Source: Sophora flavescens
Taxonomy: Eukaryota > Streptophyta > Magnoliopsida > Fabales > Fabaceae
DNA length: 64,000 bases
Assembly: GCA_030762895.1 (NCBI GenBank)
Contig: CM061062.1
Span: 97,694,874-97,758,873 of the forward strand
Direction: 5' to 3'
Below, piece after piece: positions 10,563-23,091 of this stretch. The stretch's first letter is position 1. Each line of letters starts with the position of its first letter. The position numbers were made by a program, and so were the translations under genes. The notes beneath the pieces were generated by a model. That model did not search any database and was not told the origin of the DNA. It saw only the letters and a list, made by a program, of their open reading frames with translations.

Positions 10563-13500
10563 TGTGACACCCCCCTTGGGCATTACCTCTTAATCACTTG
10601 TGGAAATAAATTAAAAGGAAGTTTACTGGTTGCTTTCGAAAAGACTTCTATTATTTTCATCAGTCTGAAAATATGGGGGTACATTTTTTTCTTTTCGGCG
10701 GAGTATTAAAAGTCGAATAGAGCGCACGACACAATAGTATGAACTATATTATATTTACTAACATATATAGACTGATTTTATTCTAAAACAACTCTTCTAT
10801 AATGTACATATTTCTCTTAAAAATACTTCATTATTCACAACAGAATTCAAAAAGGTTTTCAGACCACATAAACCGACTTCCTTAAAACATATAACCCAAC
10901 GAAAAATCCTAAGCTGGTCATTCTAAAAGACATCAACTGGAAAGAACTCCGTAGTTCTCACCATTTTAACCTTCACCAACCTCTTCAAGGATGCGGGATT
11001 AAAGTCCCCATGCGAGGTTAGAACATCTCGGTACCACTCGCCCTTGTGTACTAAAGTACATCAGCAAAGAACTAGGAGAACCTGATACATTGTAAGGGTG
11101 AGATACCAATATATGGATGAATTATGACAACTACAAGCCCAATACACAGAAATAACAATTACAGATAATCAATCATATTCAACATATAATTTCCAGTAAA
11201 AGCATAATATCACAGAATTCACAGTCATTTTTGAAAAACATATGGCACTTCTATATTTCAACGTTCTATTCTAATCTCCGGAGATCCCAACTTCTTTGAA
11301 AGATGAGCTGATCAGGCTCGATTGCCAATAAGGCACAACGTGTTTTTCCACAGCACTGCCCAAAACTCCTAGCACAGTGATCAACGTGTGTGGATGTACA
11401 TAGCATATTGTCCAACACAAGGCACAGTAAACCAGGCATATGGACTTCATTGTCCATAAAGGCACAATGAAACAACGTAGCATGAAGTACCTGACCCTTG
11501 AAGGTATTCATACGAAAACAACGTGGGCACGTTTGCCAAAACTCATGAGAAAATCATTTTATTTTCACAGTTTTTAGTTTGTGTTTCATTCTTCCCTTTG
11601 TCGAAGCCCAAGGCTCACGACCTTCCTTAAATTTTCAACGTATTAAAACTCTTATTATCAACACTGGACTTTAAGTCCGAGTGTCTAATCACAACAGTCC
11701 TGGACCGATGCACCAGTCTTGGATTTTGTGGTTGTAGAAAACAACTTTCACCTTTTACTACGTTCACCACGTTCATTACGATGTAAATGGGACACACAGT
11801 CCACAACAACGTATATAGGACACACAGTCCACAACAACGTATGTAGGACACACAGTCCACAACAACTTACTTAGGACACACAATCCACAACATCGTGACA
11901 CGGATCATAGATCCACGTGCTTTCAAAACACTATCATCCCGACGTCTCGGTTACTAGGTTCACCTTTCAACGTTCTTTTTCATTCAGTGAAAATACAAAA
12001 CGAAAACTTCCGTAACTTATCCAAGTTATCGGATAATTTTAATTTGGATAAAATCCTTTGAAAAACTACTTTTGAAATCTATAAAAAAAAAACTTAAGTT
12101 ATAGAAAATCTTTTTCTTTTCTAAAAATCCATTTCATTTTAGAAGGACCACCTTTTTCTAAAACTCTTTAAAAAAAACTTTTTGAGGAGAACTGCTTTAA
12201 AGGTGTTGGAAATGAAAATTTCCTTTTAAAGGACTTGAAAATGAGCTTACTTTTCTTTGTGGTCCTTTTCCATGAGTTATCCTCAAAATTTCATATTTTT
12301 CTTAAAATAAAATCCCTTAAGTACCCAATATAATTTCTTTCCATCTCCATATAAATTTATTTTAAAGTTCTTAAATCTTCACCAAACATTAAAGGAATAT
12401 TTTTCCTTCTCCTTTATCAAGATGTTACGTCAAAATTAAAAATCTTTATTGTGTGGCTTTCCTCTTAAGTTTTCTTAAAGCTTTTATCTTACGTTAATAA
12501 TTGAGCTCTAACCAAAGGTTAGGCTTCCATGCAACAACCAAACAACTTTCAACAATTAGGACAAAGCCAACAAAATACGCGCAACAACCAAACAACTTAC
12601 AACAATTATAACATGGTCAACCGAATGCACATATTTATAATTCATCATTAATCATACAAACAAGTAAATCAATCCAACATATCATCAAGGTCATAAAATT
12701 CAAGATTTTCACTAAAACAACCACATCAACATTCAACTTCAACAACCACATAAAATCAAGCACATCAAGCATATAGTTATCGTAATTTAAATATCCCTTA
12801 GGCTTTCTCCCCTTACCTGATTCGACGGGTAGTAAGAGTCTTTGTTTTTCCGGTGTTGCCCATATCGAACTTTCTTTGCCCACAGCGTGCCGCAAGTCTA
12901 AGAATTAAGCGAATGACTTAAATTAAAACAACATAGTCACCTTATTTTTCCATTATAAATTTTGGCCATGGCTAGAAAAATGATGCTAGAGATGTCCAAT
13001 CTTTTAAAAATTCTTGGATTACATTTGATCCAAGACTTACTTTTATGTATATGTATATATATATATATATACACTTTAATCCCATATATTTATATTTTAC
13101 ATTGACACTTGTTTATAGTCCATTTACTTGATTCATGTTGAAAGATATTATTTTGAAAATCATGTTTTTCACTAAAAAATTATGATGAACTCTGTTATAA
13201 AGTATTTTCAAAACAGCAGTGGATTTAAATTATGAATGATCACTAAAATGACCTTTAAAATTTTTGAAAATTTATTTGAAGGTACTCAATTCACATGTAA
13301 ACACATTTCAGTTGGTCTCATGTCAAAATTCGAAGGCATTAATTTGTTAAAAATCACACACCACCTCTGATTGTACAGGATTTTCCAGAAATCCGAGTTC
13401 ACCAACATGCAAATTTATGAAATTGTTTCTCTTTATATACACATGTAAAATCTCAAATATTCAACCAAACTTTAGTTATACTTTAGTATTAACCCAGAAA

Positions 13501-15468
13501 ACTTTATAACAATTTTTAACTTTCAAAATAATATTTAAAATCATCATGCAACCAACTATGTACATATTTTCGCGGACAGAATTTGGTTCTACTTTGACAG
13601 GTGTTTTGACCTAGTAAATCTTATCAAAATACTTAAATATTATATATCAAATTAAAGCACCAGAAGTCTTATTTCCAAATATATATTTAGTTTTCAGAAA
13701 CACGTTTTGTATGAAAAGTTATGGGCTTGCGAATAAATGTACATCATGCTATCATAATTACATTTTACCCATGTTTATCCATACCAAGTCATTTTCTTCA
13801 CTCTAGCATCATCCTCAAGCCATAAAACTAACATGCAAGGGTACTAAACCCTCAAAAACATACATGCAAACATATATCAACCAAAAACAGTAACTATTAT
13901 TATCAAATAATGGTTCAAACAAAGAGTTGTGAGAGGATCTTTAACTCAAGTATGTGAGAATTTAACAAAAAACATCTACTTTGCTCCACATAGGGTTTTC
14001 GGCCATTTGAAAAATTCTTTTGTGACATGCAAGTGCTTAAAATGATAGTAGAGATGAGTACAAGTGTATGAAAATTAATTCCATGCTCAAAAGACTTTTC
14101 TAAAGATTTTTCTTAAAAACTTTTAGTTAAAACTATAAACATGCAAAATATGAAAAATGGCAGGCGTGTTGATGAAAAAGAGATTTTTGAGGAAATAAAG
14201 GGCAAGGGATGAAAGTTATACCCTTAGATGATGAAGAATGAAGAGAAATGATTCACAAGAAGCTTTAAAAAAAGTTGACACCTTTGAGGATGTAGTGGTA
14301 TTTTGAGTGTATCTCACGATCTACTCACCCAAAATTATAAACTTGGTTTTTTTGGAAAGGTAAGAAAGAGAGGCACAACTTTGTTGTTGAAGGTTTCGCT
14401 TGACTCGGAACATAACAGGTGCGAAAAGGGCCTTCTTTCTACTGTTCTTGTATGATGCTGAGGATTTTGAACTGTTTGTGTTCTGGTCGTATCTCCTAGT
14501 ATACTTATCCGTTTTTTATGATCTTTAGCTTGTTGGAAAGAGGAGAGGAAGAGGAACAACTTTCATGGATAGAGTTTTACGAGTTTCAGAACAGAAGAGG
14601 GTCAAAATTTTGGTATGATTCCGGTGAGCAAATCAGTGTGTGAGTGAGTGATTTGGAGAGGAAATGGAGAAAGTGATGAAAGGAGAATAGAAGAGGTATT
14701 TATAGAGAAATTATGGGAGGGGGCACTACTTGGGCAAGAAGGAAGAGTGGATTTTAAAAAAAATTCATTCAATTTAATTTTAAATGAAGCCAAATTTTAA
14801 ATAGAAAAAAATGGCTTTCTTGCAAAGTGTAATAAAATGATGAATGTCCATAAATAAAAATAATATGCACATCAATCTCAAGCCTATTCTTAACATCATG
14901 ACTCTATAATTCTGCACCAAAAGTTATTTAAATAAAACTCTAGTTTTAAATATTTTATGGGTTTCTTGTAAATTGAATGTAATATTTTGATGTAAGGTTA
15001 TGATGGTGTGATTTGAATGCAACACTATTCAAAATCACATCAAAACTATTCAAAACTGTACCAAAAATGTTTTTTATAAATGTTGCTTGTCCTTGTTCCA
15101 TTAATTTATTGATCGTAAAAACCGATCGTATTTTACCTCGTTAATTTTCCTGCCAAAAATTTCATTTCGAAAGAAATAATTTCTAAAATCATGGAATTAG
15201 TTAAAATTGAGTTATAAAAATTAAAATGTTATTTTGCATAAAGGAAATTGTTTTTCGGGTCAGTAGAGTTTTACTGACAGTGAAAAACTCAGACTAGAAA
15301 AGTCTAAAATTTTCTACCAAAAATTTAACCGCACTTCACTAAAATAAAATAATTCATGAGAATAAAATTTGGTTTATTAAAATAATTCTTCATTGATTAT
15401 AATAATAAACACTCCATTATCAACATAATCACAGATTATATCAAAGCAAAAAAAATCGGGGTGTTATA
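10563..15468 (-). mobile_element. Solo LTR (4.9 kb), Tekay-like, TSD GGTTT
   Basis: Plus strand starts TGTGACACCCCCCTTGGGC and ends CGGGGTGTTATA (CA to TA at the outer base). It is flanked by a perfect 5-bp target duplication, GGTTT at 10558-10562 and 15469-15473. No internal region remains, so LTR-LTR recombination removed the element body. It matches the reverse complement of the 3270-6745 LTR at several landmarks (CCGACGTCTCGGTTACTAGG near 11941, TCCCCTTACCTGA near 12810) but is about 1.1 kb longer in the leader between those and the TATA-like box (minus strand near 14700). Short ORFs inside are not genes. Confidence 0.85.
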
Positions 15469-16399
15469 GGTTTGGTGCGGTGTGGTGGTCCTAAGCGACT
15501 CAGGGTAGAGCAGCGGCGGTGTTGTGGTGGTCTTTGCAGTGGATGGCGGAAGTGGCGGAGATGGCGGTGGTGAGGTTCTGTGATTCTGGTTCGTGACGGT
15601 AGTGATGACGGAGAGGGGTAGGACGTGTGGTGGTGGTGTTGTGGTCCCGGTGATCTGTTATGTTTCTTTTTCTGTTTTTATATGTTTGGATTTTAAGTTG
15701 ACTTTTGATTTGGGGTGAAATGGGGAAGATGATGAAGATGGTTGGGTGGAGGATTTGGTGGAAAATGACTCTAGCTTATGGGTTTAGCTGCTTGGTTTAG
15801 AGAGAAATGGTGATGAAATAAAGAGTGGGTTGGTGACTATGGTGGGAATGGAGGGGAACTTGAATGCTATTTATTTTTGTTATGAAAAAGATGGAAGATG
15901 GAAGGTGAAAAGAATGGAAAAGATGTGATGAAAGCCAGCTGTGTGGAGAGGGACAATTGATGGTGCTATTACAGCTGGGGCAAATCAACTTTGTTGCTGG
16001 GTGGCGCAGGGTAGCACATAACAGAGTATTGTTGTTTTCCCAAAAATATGAAAGAGCCTGAAATAAGATGAAAGACAAGTCTCGTGTTTACTTCAAAGGG
16101 AAGAACAGGGAGCTACGGATACGGTAGGAGTGAAGATGTTCCTTTAAAAAAATGAGAAAGCTTGCTTTTTCTTTTTTCTTTTTTTGTTTATTTATATTTT
16201 TTGTATTTTTTTATACTTGGGCTTGGATGATTGATCTCAAAAAAACTTGTAACAAAAGTGGATTAGGTCTGGTCATGTAATTGGGCCAAGAGCATTAACA
16301 AAATATTTTATTTTTGATTTTTTTTACAATCTTTTATGTTTTTTTTAATTTTCAAAATATTAATTAAAAAGAAGACACCCGAACAAAATTAGGTGTTCA

Positions 16400-16418
16400 C
16401 AGCTGCCCCTCTTTACTT
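16400..16418 (-). promoter_or_regulatory. Polypurine tract of Ogre-like element
   Basis: On the minus strand GTAAAGAGGGGCAGCTG directly precedes TGAACACC. AAAGAGGGGCAGCTG-type tracts are typical of Ogre/Tat 3' junctions in legumes. Confidence 0.7.
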
Positions 16419-16559
16419 GTTTCTTATTAGATAATAGATGTAACCTTAGTTAACTTATTATCATTATAAGCAACGAGTAAAGACAAGAACTCCAATTTTG
16501 TTCGGGGTACACTGACAAACAAAAGGACCTATGACTAAAAGCGATTTCCTATAAAGAAC

Positions 16560-16990
16560 CCGCGGGTTGGATTAGCCACTGAGGTTTACTCATAAAAAGC
16601 ATGTAGGGTGGATTGCTTGCTGAGCTTAAAAAACAAATATAAAGAGTTTACGGGGTGGATTTCCAGTCAAAAACTCAAAAAGAAAGATAAAAGAACTTAC
16701 GAGGTGGATTGCCCGTCAGAAACTCGAACATAAAGATAAAAGAGTTTACGGGGTGGATTACCCATCAGAAGCTCAAACAGAAAGATAAAGAGCTTACGGG
16801 GTGGATTACCCGTCAGAAGCTCTAGCAGAAAGATAAAGAGCTTACGTGGTGGATTGCCCGTCAGAAGCTCGATCAAAAAGTAAAAGAGCTTACGGGGCGG
16901 ATTGCCCGTCAGAAGCTCGAACAGAAAGATAAAAAGAGCTTACGGGGTGGATTGCCTGTCAGAAGCTCGAAAACAAAAAGGAGCTTACGG
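16560..16990 (-). repeat. Tandem array A, unit about 48-50 bp, about eight copies
   Basis: Units built on 'gcttacggggtggattgcc' followed by 'cgtcagaagctcgaacag'. Unit anchors fall at about 16652, 16701, 16751, 16798, 16846, 16894 and 16944, with a degenerate unit at 16607. The array lies in the 3' UTR of the Ogre-like element, where hypervariable tandem repeats are established for this lineage. Confidence 0.9.
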
Positions 16991-17029
16991 GGTCCGGTAC
17001 CCACTGAAGCTTGAAAATGAAGATAAAAA

Positions 17030-17720
17030 AAACTTCCGAGGCCCTATGCCTACAGAAGCCAACAAAGGTAAAGCTTATGGGCCCTATGCCCGTTAAAGCT
17101 AAACAAAAGCAAACACAAAGCTTTTGAGGTCCTATGCTTGCTAAAGCTAACAAAGACGCAGCTTATGGGCCCTATGCCCTTCAAAGCTGAAGAAAACCGA
17201 AGCTTACGAGACCCTATGCCTGCCAAAGCTAACAAAGGTAACGACTTATGGGTCCTGTGCTCGTTAAAGCTTAACAGAAACAAAACGAAGCTTATGAGGC
17301 CTTATTCCTGCAAAAGCTAACAAAGACAACAGCTTATGGGCCCTAAGCCCGTCAAAGATGAACGAAAACAAAACGAAGCTTACGAGGCCTTATGCCTGCC
17401 AAAGCTAACAAAGGTAACAACTTATGGGTCCTGTGCCCGTTAAAGCTTAACAAAAACAAAATGAAGCTTATGAGGTCCTATGGCTGCAAAAGGTAACAAA
17501 GACAACATCTTATAGGCCCTATGCCCGTCAAAGATGAACGAAAACAAAACGAAGCTTACGAGGCCCTATGCCTGCTAAAGCTAACAAAGCCAACAACTTA
17601 TGGGCCTTGTGCCTGTTAAAGCTGAACAAAAACAGAACAAAGCTAACGGGCCCCTATGCCCGCTAAAGCTAACAAAGACATGACTTTTGGGGCCTTGTGC
17701 CCGCTAAAGCCAAGCAAATG
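17030..17720 (-). repeat. Tandem array B, about 44-bp monomers in about 176-bp higher-order units
   Basis: Monomers alternate 'gcttatgggccctatgcccg' and 'gcttacgaggccctatgcct', joined by 'aaagctaacaaag'. The anchor AAGCTTACGAG recurs at about 17200, 17377 and 17552 (period 175-177), each period holding four monomers. The array is related to but distinct from array A, in the same 3' UTR. Confidence 0.88.
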
Positions 17721-17848
17721 CAATGCAAAGATGTTGACTTTGTCGATGCATGAAATGATGAGACAATGCGTGATGTAAGATGCTCTTTTGTGATGGATGA
17801 AAACTTTGATTATTATTTTTTGCTTTTTAATGCATGATGCATGTGATG
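17721..17848. other. Remainder of Ogre-like 3' UTR
   Basis: Short non-coding stretch after the tandem array, with T-rich sequence and repeated 'gatgcatg' words. It ends at the start of the next LTR fragment. Confidence 0.4.
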
Positions 17849-18560
17849 TGTGACACCCTTCTACCCATACATGTTTTAAGACATAAATGGATAACGATAA
17901 ATAAAGCAAAACATGAATTTTATGAATAAATTAAAATAATTGCCCATGGGTAGAAAAGGCCCACATGAACAAGTTCACAAAATGCGGAATATATAAACAA
18001 GTTTAAGCAATGGTAAACATAAACATAAACGACCCAACCCCGATGTCACAACATAGAGCTGGTATAACCGTTCCGGAAAATACATCCTCGGAATACAACT
18101 GAAGCAAACTAACTGAACAAACTAATCAAGGGAAAAGCCCTAACTGTAAGCGATGGCTCCTCAGAGTCACTCCTCTCCTGACTGCTCGCCATCCTCTGCA
18201 AGGTGCCGATCAGGCCTCACAAACAAACAAAGAATAGGGAGTAAGAAACATGTAAACATATATAGCAAGGAGATAGGAAGCAAAGTAAACAAACAACATG
18301 GCATCATAGCATATATCACAAAATAGCATCGCAAAATCAATCATCATCATCATCATCATCAACAGTATGCTATGCAATGCAAATGCAACTCTACTCCGCT
18401 ACTCCAACAATGCATGTGGTACCACTAAAAGATTGGGCCAAACCCAACTCAAAACATCTCTTGGTCCATTGCCTTCACACTACTATATAAGGAGAGCTCT
18501 GACTCTGGGAGGAGGGACTCACCTTCATTCTCTATTCACTAGCATAAAATCTTAGCATAG
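17849..18560 (-). mobile_element. Partial LTR of another TGTGACACCC-type retrotransposon
   Basis: Plus strand starts TGTGACACCCTTCTACCC, the outer end of a reversed LTR, followed by AT-rich LTR-like sequence with a (CAT)n run (18341-18361). Related words ('agtatgctatgcaatgca', 'catagcatatatcac') recur inside the CACTA element near 38430-38530, showing a dispersed family. The other end is not identified, so the right limit is approximate. Confidence 0.5.
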
Positions 18561-19383
18561 CATTTCTGTAAGACATCTCTTATTGTTTCTATTCAGATGA
18601 AACATTGTTAAATGCTAGACACCAAAATAGGATCAATATCATAATCAAATTCCAATATGATCACATTTTTAAACTGATCTAAATTCAAAATAATTGTTAG
18701 CAGTTAAGGAATTTCTCAAATAGAATACCATTGACTTTCAACAATGAATTAAAAGCCCCTACACTCAACCAACATTAATGTAAAGATAAAGGGCAACAAT
18801 GTTTTTTTTAGGCAAAAAGGCATGTAAAGGCATCAGAATAGAGAAAAACATCCCAACTAGGTTGACACCCAATGTATTTAGAAAATTAGATACACTGATA
18901 ATGATGTATGCAATTTAAATCTTCTAAATCAGAGTCACTCTCCACAAAAGCATTATTAGAATATCCAATTTAAATTAATAATATATAGCATTAATCAACC
19001 ACTGCCATTCTTCATCTGAGAAAAAATGGAAAGCATTATTAGAATAATGTAATTTTGAAATGAAGCAATTGAAGATCATGACATTAATAACCAGTAGCAG
19101 AAATCAAGCAATCATTGTTATTGAAGTTAAGTATGTTATTTTGAGTATGATTATTGGAGCTGAATAAGGGAAGAATTCAAAATGATTCGTAAATGAGTGT
19201 TAGTAACATGAGACAAGCAACCGGTATAATATCTGAGATGATTTACAATTTGAAAATGACTATATTATTTCGAGTATTATTATTGAAGTTTAGTAATGAA
19301 AGAATTCAAATGAATGATAGAAAATTTTAATTGAACTGAATATCTGTAATAATATTTCAAAATAAAATAAAATATATCATTAT
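18561..19383. other. AT-rich non-coding DNA, origin unclear
   Basis: No exon-like ORF or transposon end recognised. Internal phrases such as 'aaagcattattagaat' recur (18950 and 19031), suggesting an old duplication. It ends at ATTAT, the target duplication of the copia element. Confidence 0.4.
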
Positions 19384-19895
19384 TGTTACACAAAGGCCAG
19401 TCCCTATAAAACAAGAAAACCAGAAACAGCAGTAAGCTGTGAATGCAGAGAATACAGAGAATGTAGCGAATGCAGCAAAACAGAAAATCAAATTCAAGAA
19501 AGGATCACAAAGGCAGATAACAAGGAAAGAACACACCAAGAGTTTGATGACGGAGTTCGGCCAAGAACAGCCTACGTCTCTGGGACTAAGCAATGCTTGA
19601 GTCCAATCTATTCAGTGTCAATGTCCTTCTCTGTGTAGAATACAAACTGATTTCCCTTGATCCCCAATTACAACCAAGAAACCCTATTGTCAGTAATTCT
19701 CTCAATCAAGCCTATACACTTGTATTCTCTCTACTCAATCTGCATCTATCTAATCCTACTGCTCCTTATATAGTGCTTTATAATTCAGCAAGTAGAAGGA
19801 GGTTACAACAAACTAATAACTGAAATTAGTTACATCAGCAGAAAGATAGGAACAGAAACAACAGAAAAACAACTAAATGTGCCACATCATCAACA
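19384..19895 (-). repeat. 3' LTR of the copia element
   Basis: TGTTACACAAAGG ... CATCATCAACA, 512 bp, paired with 23936-24449. The interior side carries the polypurine tract. Confidence 0.93.
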
Positions 19896-19912
19896 ATCTC
19901 CACCTTGGCACA
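19896..19912 (-). promoter_or_regulatory. Copia polypurine tract
   Basis: On the minus strand GTGCCAAGGTGGAGAT sits directly before the 3' LTR; a CAAGGTGGAGA-type tract is usual in plant copia elements. Confidence 0.8.
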
Positions 19913-19971
19913 TTAAACATTGACTCTGACAGATTGAAGATCAAGCTTTCTATCCTTGTCCAAAGTCTTCA

Positions 19972-22900
19972 TTAACCTTTTCCAATTTTCAGCAAATTCT
20001 GGCAGTGTTTGAACTTGCTTAGGGTGACTACCTTAGTGATATAATCAGCTCGATTATCTGAAGTGTGAATTTTTAGAACCTGAACTTTCCCATCAGAGAT
20101 GATATCTCTTATCCAGTATAGTCTTATATCAATGTGCTTTGTTCTTTCGTGAAACAAATGATTTTTGCACAAGTGTATTGCACTTTGATTATCACAAAAC
20201 ACATTGATAACTTCCTGTGGGATTCCTAGTTCATTTATCAAACCCTTCAGTCATAGTGCTTCCTTAACAACTTCTGTAATGCCTATATACTCTGCTTATG
20301 TGGTGGATAAAGCAACAACATGTTGCAGGGATGCCTTCCAACTCACAGTATTCCCAAACAAAGTAAAAACATATCCTGTTAGGGACCTTTTTCTATCACG
20401 ATCACCAGCAAAGTCTATATCAACAAACCCCTGAGATCCACCTGAGTCTTTAGATTCTCTGCCATACCTCAAACCTGTATCAGTTGTACCATTCAAGTAC
20501 CTCAGGATCTATTTCACAGCCATCCAGTGTTGCTTTCCTGGACTTCCCATGAACCTGCTGACTAAGCTCACTGCATAGGCTAAATCAGGGCGGCTGTAAA
20601 CCATTACATACATGAGGCTCCCCACAACACTAGCATATGGAACCTTTTCCATTTCCTGAAGTTCCTGTGATGTTTGAGGACAATCTTCTGTTGACAGTTT
20701 AAAATGAGATGCAATTGGAATATTTACTTGCTTTGCATCTTTGATGTTGAACCTGTCTAGGATCCTTCCAATGTATCCCTTTTGTGTGACTGTGAGTTCT
20801 CCAGTTCCTTGTTTCCTGTCAATTTCTATTCCTAGAATCCTTCTAGCTTGTCCTAAATCCTTCATTTCAAACTCTGTTCTCAGCAGCCCCTTAAGTTTAT
20901 CAATTTCTTCCACGTTTTTACATGCTATCAGTATGTCATCAACATATAGAAGTAGATAAATCTGTTCACCTGTGTTTAGAGACTTGAAATAGACACAACT
21001 ATCATAGTTGCTTCTATTGAACTTATGTTTGATCATAAAGTTATCAAAGCGTTTGTACCATTGGCGTGGAGATTGCTTTAAACCATATAAGGATTTGTGA
21101 AGGAGACATACTAGATTCTGTTTTTCAATGTCTTCAAACCCCTCTGGTTGCTGTATAAAAATCTTCTCCTCCAATTCTCCATGTAGAAATGCGGTTTTGA
21201 CATCCATTTACTCTAAATGAAGATCAAATTGTGCTACCATGGCTAAAAGCACTCTAATGGATGAGTGCTTTACAACCAGGGAGAAAATCTCATTAAAATC
21301 CACTCCTTCCCTTTGAGTGAATCCCTTAGATACCAATCTTGCTTTGAAACGTGGAGGTTCAGTTTCTGCAATTCCTTCCTTTTGCTTATAGATCCATTTG
21401 CTGCCCACCAGTCTTACTCCTGATGGCTTTTCAACCAATGTCCAAGTCTTATTTTTGTACAGTGATTCCATTTCCTCTTCCATTGTAAGGCGCCATTTGG
21501 TATGATCCTTGCTCCTCATTGCTTCCTTGTAAGATTTAGGCTCTTTATTGTTCACCAAATCAGCTGCAATCAGGGCATATGCTGTCAAGTCAGCATATCC
21601 ATACCTTTGAGGAGGTTTGGAGTTCCTTCTTTCTCTGTCTCTAACCAGAGAGTATTCATGTAGTGAATCAACCTCAGTGACAGCTTCAATTTGATCCTCT
21701 TCCTGTTGCTCTTGATCTTCAACATGTTTGGGATCATTTCCTGTCAGCTCCCTGGTTTATAGCTCCACCTCAAGCTGATGATCACTTGAGCTTTCTGCAT
21801 CCTTAGCACATGTACTTATATGTTGGTCTTTGAACATCTCAGCTTCATGGAAAGTAACATCTCGGCTTATGATACATTTTCTGCTGTCATTGCACCAAAT
21901 CCTGAAACCCTTCACTCCTTCAGGGTATCCCATGAACAGCCCCTTCCTTGCTCTTGGTTCCAGCTTACCTTCATTGATGTGATAATAAGCTGGACAACCA
22001 AAGATCTTGAGAACACTGTAATCTACAGGGCTGCCATTCCAGATTTCTTGAGGAGTTTTGTACTCAAGGGCTGCTGATGGACTTCTGTTGATAAGGTAGC
22101 AAGCTGTGTGGACAGCTTCTCCCCAAAACTGCTTGGTCAGGCCTGCTTGTGACAGCATGCACCTCACTCTTTCAAGGATGGTTCTGTTCATTCTCTCAGC
22201 AAGTCCATTCTGTTGAGGTGTCTTCCTCACTGTATTGTTTCTGTAAATGCCATGCGTTTTACAAAACTTGTTAAATTCATCACCACAATATTCATGTCCA
22301 TTGTCAATTCTTAGAACTTTTATCCTCTTATCACATTGATTCTCAACTCTAGTTTTCCATTGAACAAAGGTATTGAAAGCTTCATCTTTTGTTTTTAACA
22401 GATAAATCCATACCTTTCTACTAAAGTCATCAATGAATGTGATAAAATATCTATTACCTCCATGGCTAGGGACCTTTGATGGCCCCCACAAATATGAATG
22501 AATATAGTCAAGCTTCCCTTTAGTTTTATGGATGCCTGTGTTGAACTTGACCCTTGTTTGCTTCCCATAGATGCAGTGCTCACAGAATTCAAGACCCTCA
22601 ACTTTATCTCCACACAACAGTCCTTGCTTTTCCAATTCTTGTAAGCCTCTTTCACTGATGTGCCCAAGTCTTTGATTCCATAAGGAACTCTTGCTGACAT
22701 TAGTCTTGGAAACAGATGATGAAATGCCTGTTACATCACATCCCTTCAAGACATAAAGGCCATTCTTTTTGTTTCCTTTCATCACCACTCGAACACCTTT
22801 CATCACCTTCAGCATGGAGCTTTCTGCTTTGAAGCTGAAACCAGCCTCTTCCAAGGTGCCAAGAGAAATTAAGTTTCTCTTCAAATCTGGGACATGTCTT

Positions 22901-23091
22901 ACTTTTGTCAAGATTTTTTCTGTTCCATCATTCAACTTTAACTTGATAGAACCAATTCCAACCACAGTGCAGGTTGCATTGTTACCCATCACTACTTGAC
23001 CTCCATCAAACAGTTGGTAGTCATAGAACCAATGTTTGTTTGGACACATGTGGAATGAGCACCCTGAGTCCATAACCCACTCAGTTTCATC
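19972..23091 (-). pseudogene. Copia pol: protease, integrase, reverse transcriptase, RNase H (five in-frame stops)
   Basis: The frame continues unshifted from gag for about 1,040 codons. Seen in order: protease (WVMDSGCSFHMCP), integrase zinc region (LGHISERGL ... CEHCIYGKQ), integrase core (second Asp in RIDNGHEY, Glu in QQNGLAERMNRT), RT (MDVKTAFLHGEL, LYGLKQSPRQWY, YVDDILIA) and RNase H (DIDFAGDRDRKRSLTGY, ALSTT, CDNQSAIHL). Stops fall at 21757-21759, 21208-21210, 20509-20511, 20296-20298 and 20251-20253; two of them (20509, 20251) replace a Trp codon expected in the family. The first integrase catalytic Asp, expected in HSDLWGP, is Tyr (codon 22492-22494). There are no frameshifts, so decay was by point mutation. 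Confidence 0.93.
22492..22494 (-). other. Loss of first integrase catalytic Asp (Asp to Tyr)
   Basis: The codon reads TAT in HSYLWGPS, where copia integrases have Asp in HSDLWGP. A single G to T change would explain it. This alone should abolish strand transfer. Confidence 0.8.

Larger units (their letters stand above)
9367..16399 (-). mobile_element. Ogre/Tat-like LTR, reverse copy, split by a solo LTR
   Basis: Reading the minus strand it starts TGAACACCTAATTTTG at 16399, runs to 15469, is interrupted by the solo LTR at 10563-15468 (TSD GGTTT on both sides), and resumes at 10562 down to about 9367. Net length is about 2.1 kb against 1.8 kb for the forward copy; part of the difference is an internal duplication at 9780-10100. 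The polypurine tract and 3' UTR to its right mark it as a 3' LTR, yet its far end runs into a second LTR in opposite orientation. Confidence 0.72.

Noticed and set aside
15797..16078. 93-codon minus-strand ORF
   Set aside because: Low-complexity Ser/His-rich frame inside the Ogre-like LTR leader, without homology that I recognise.
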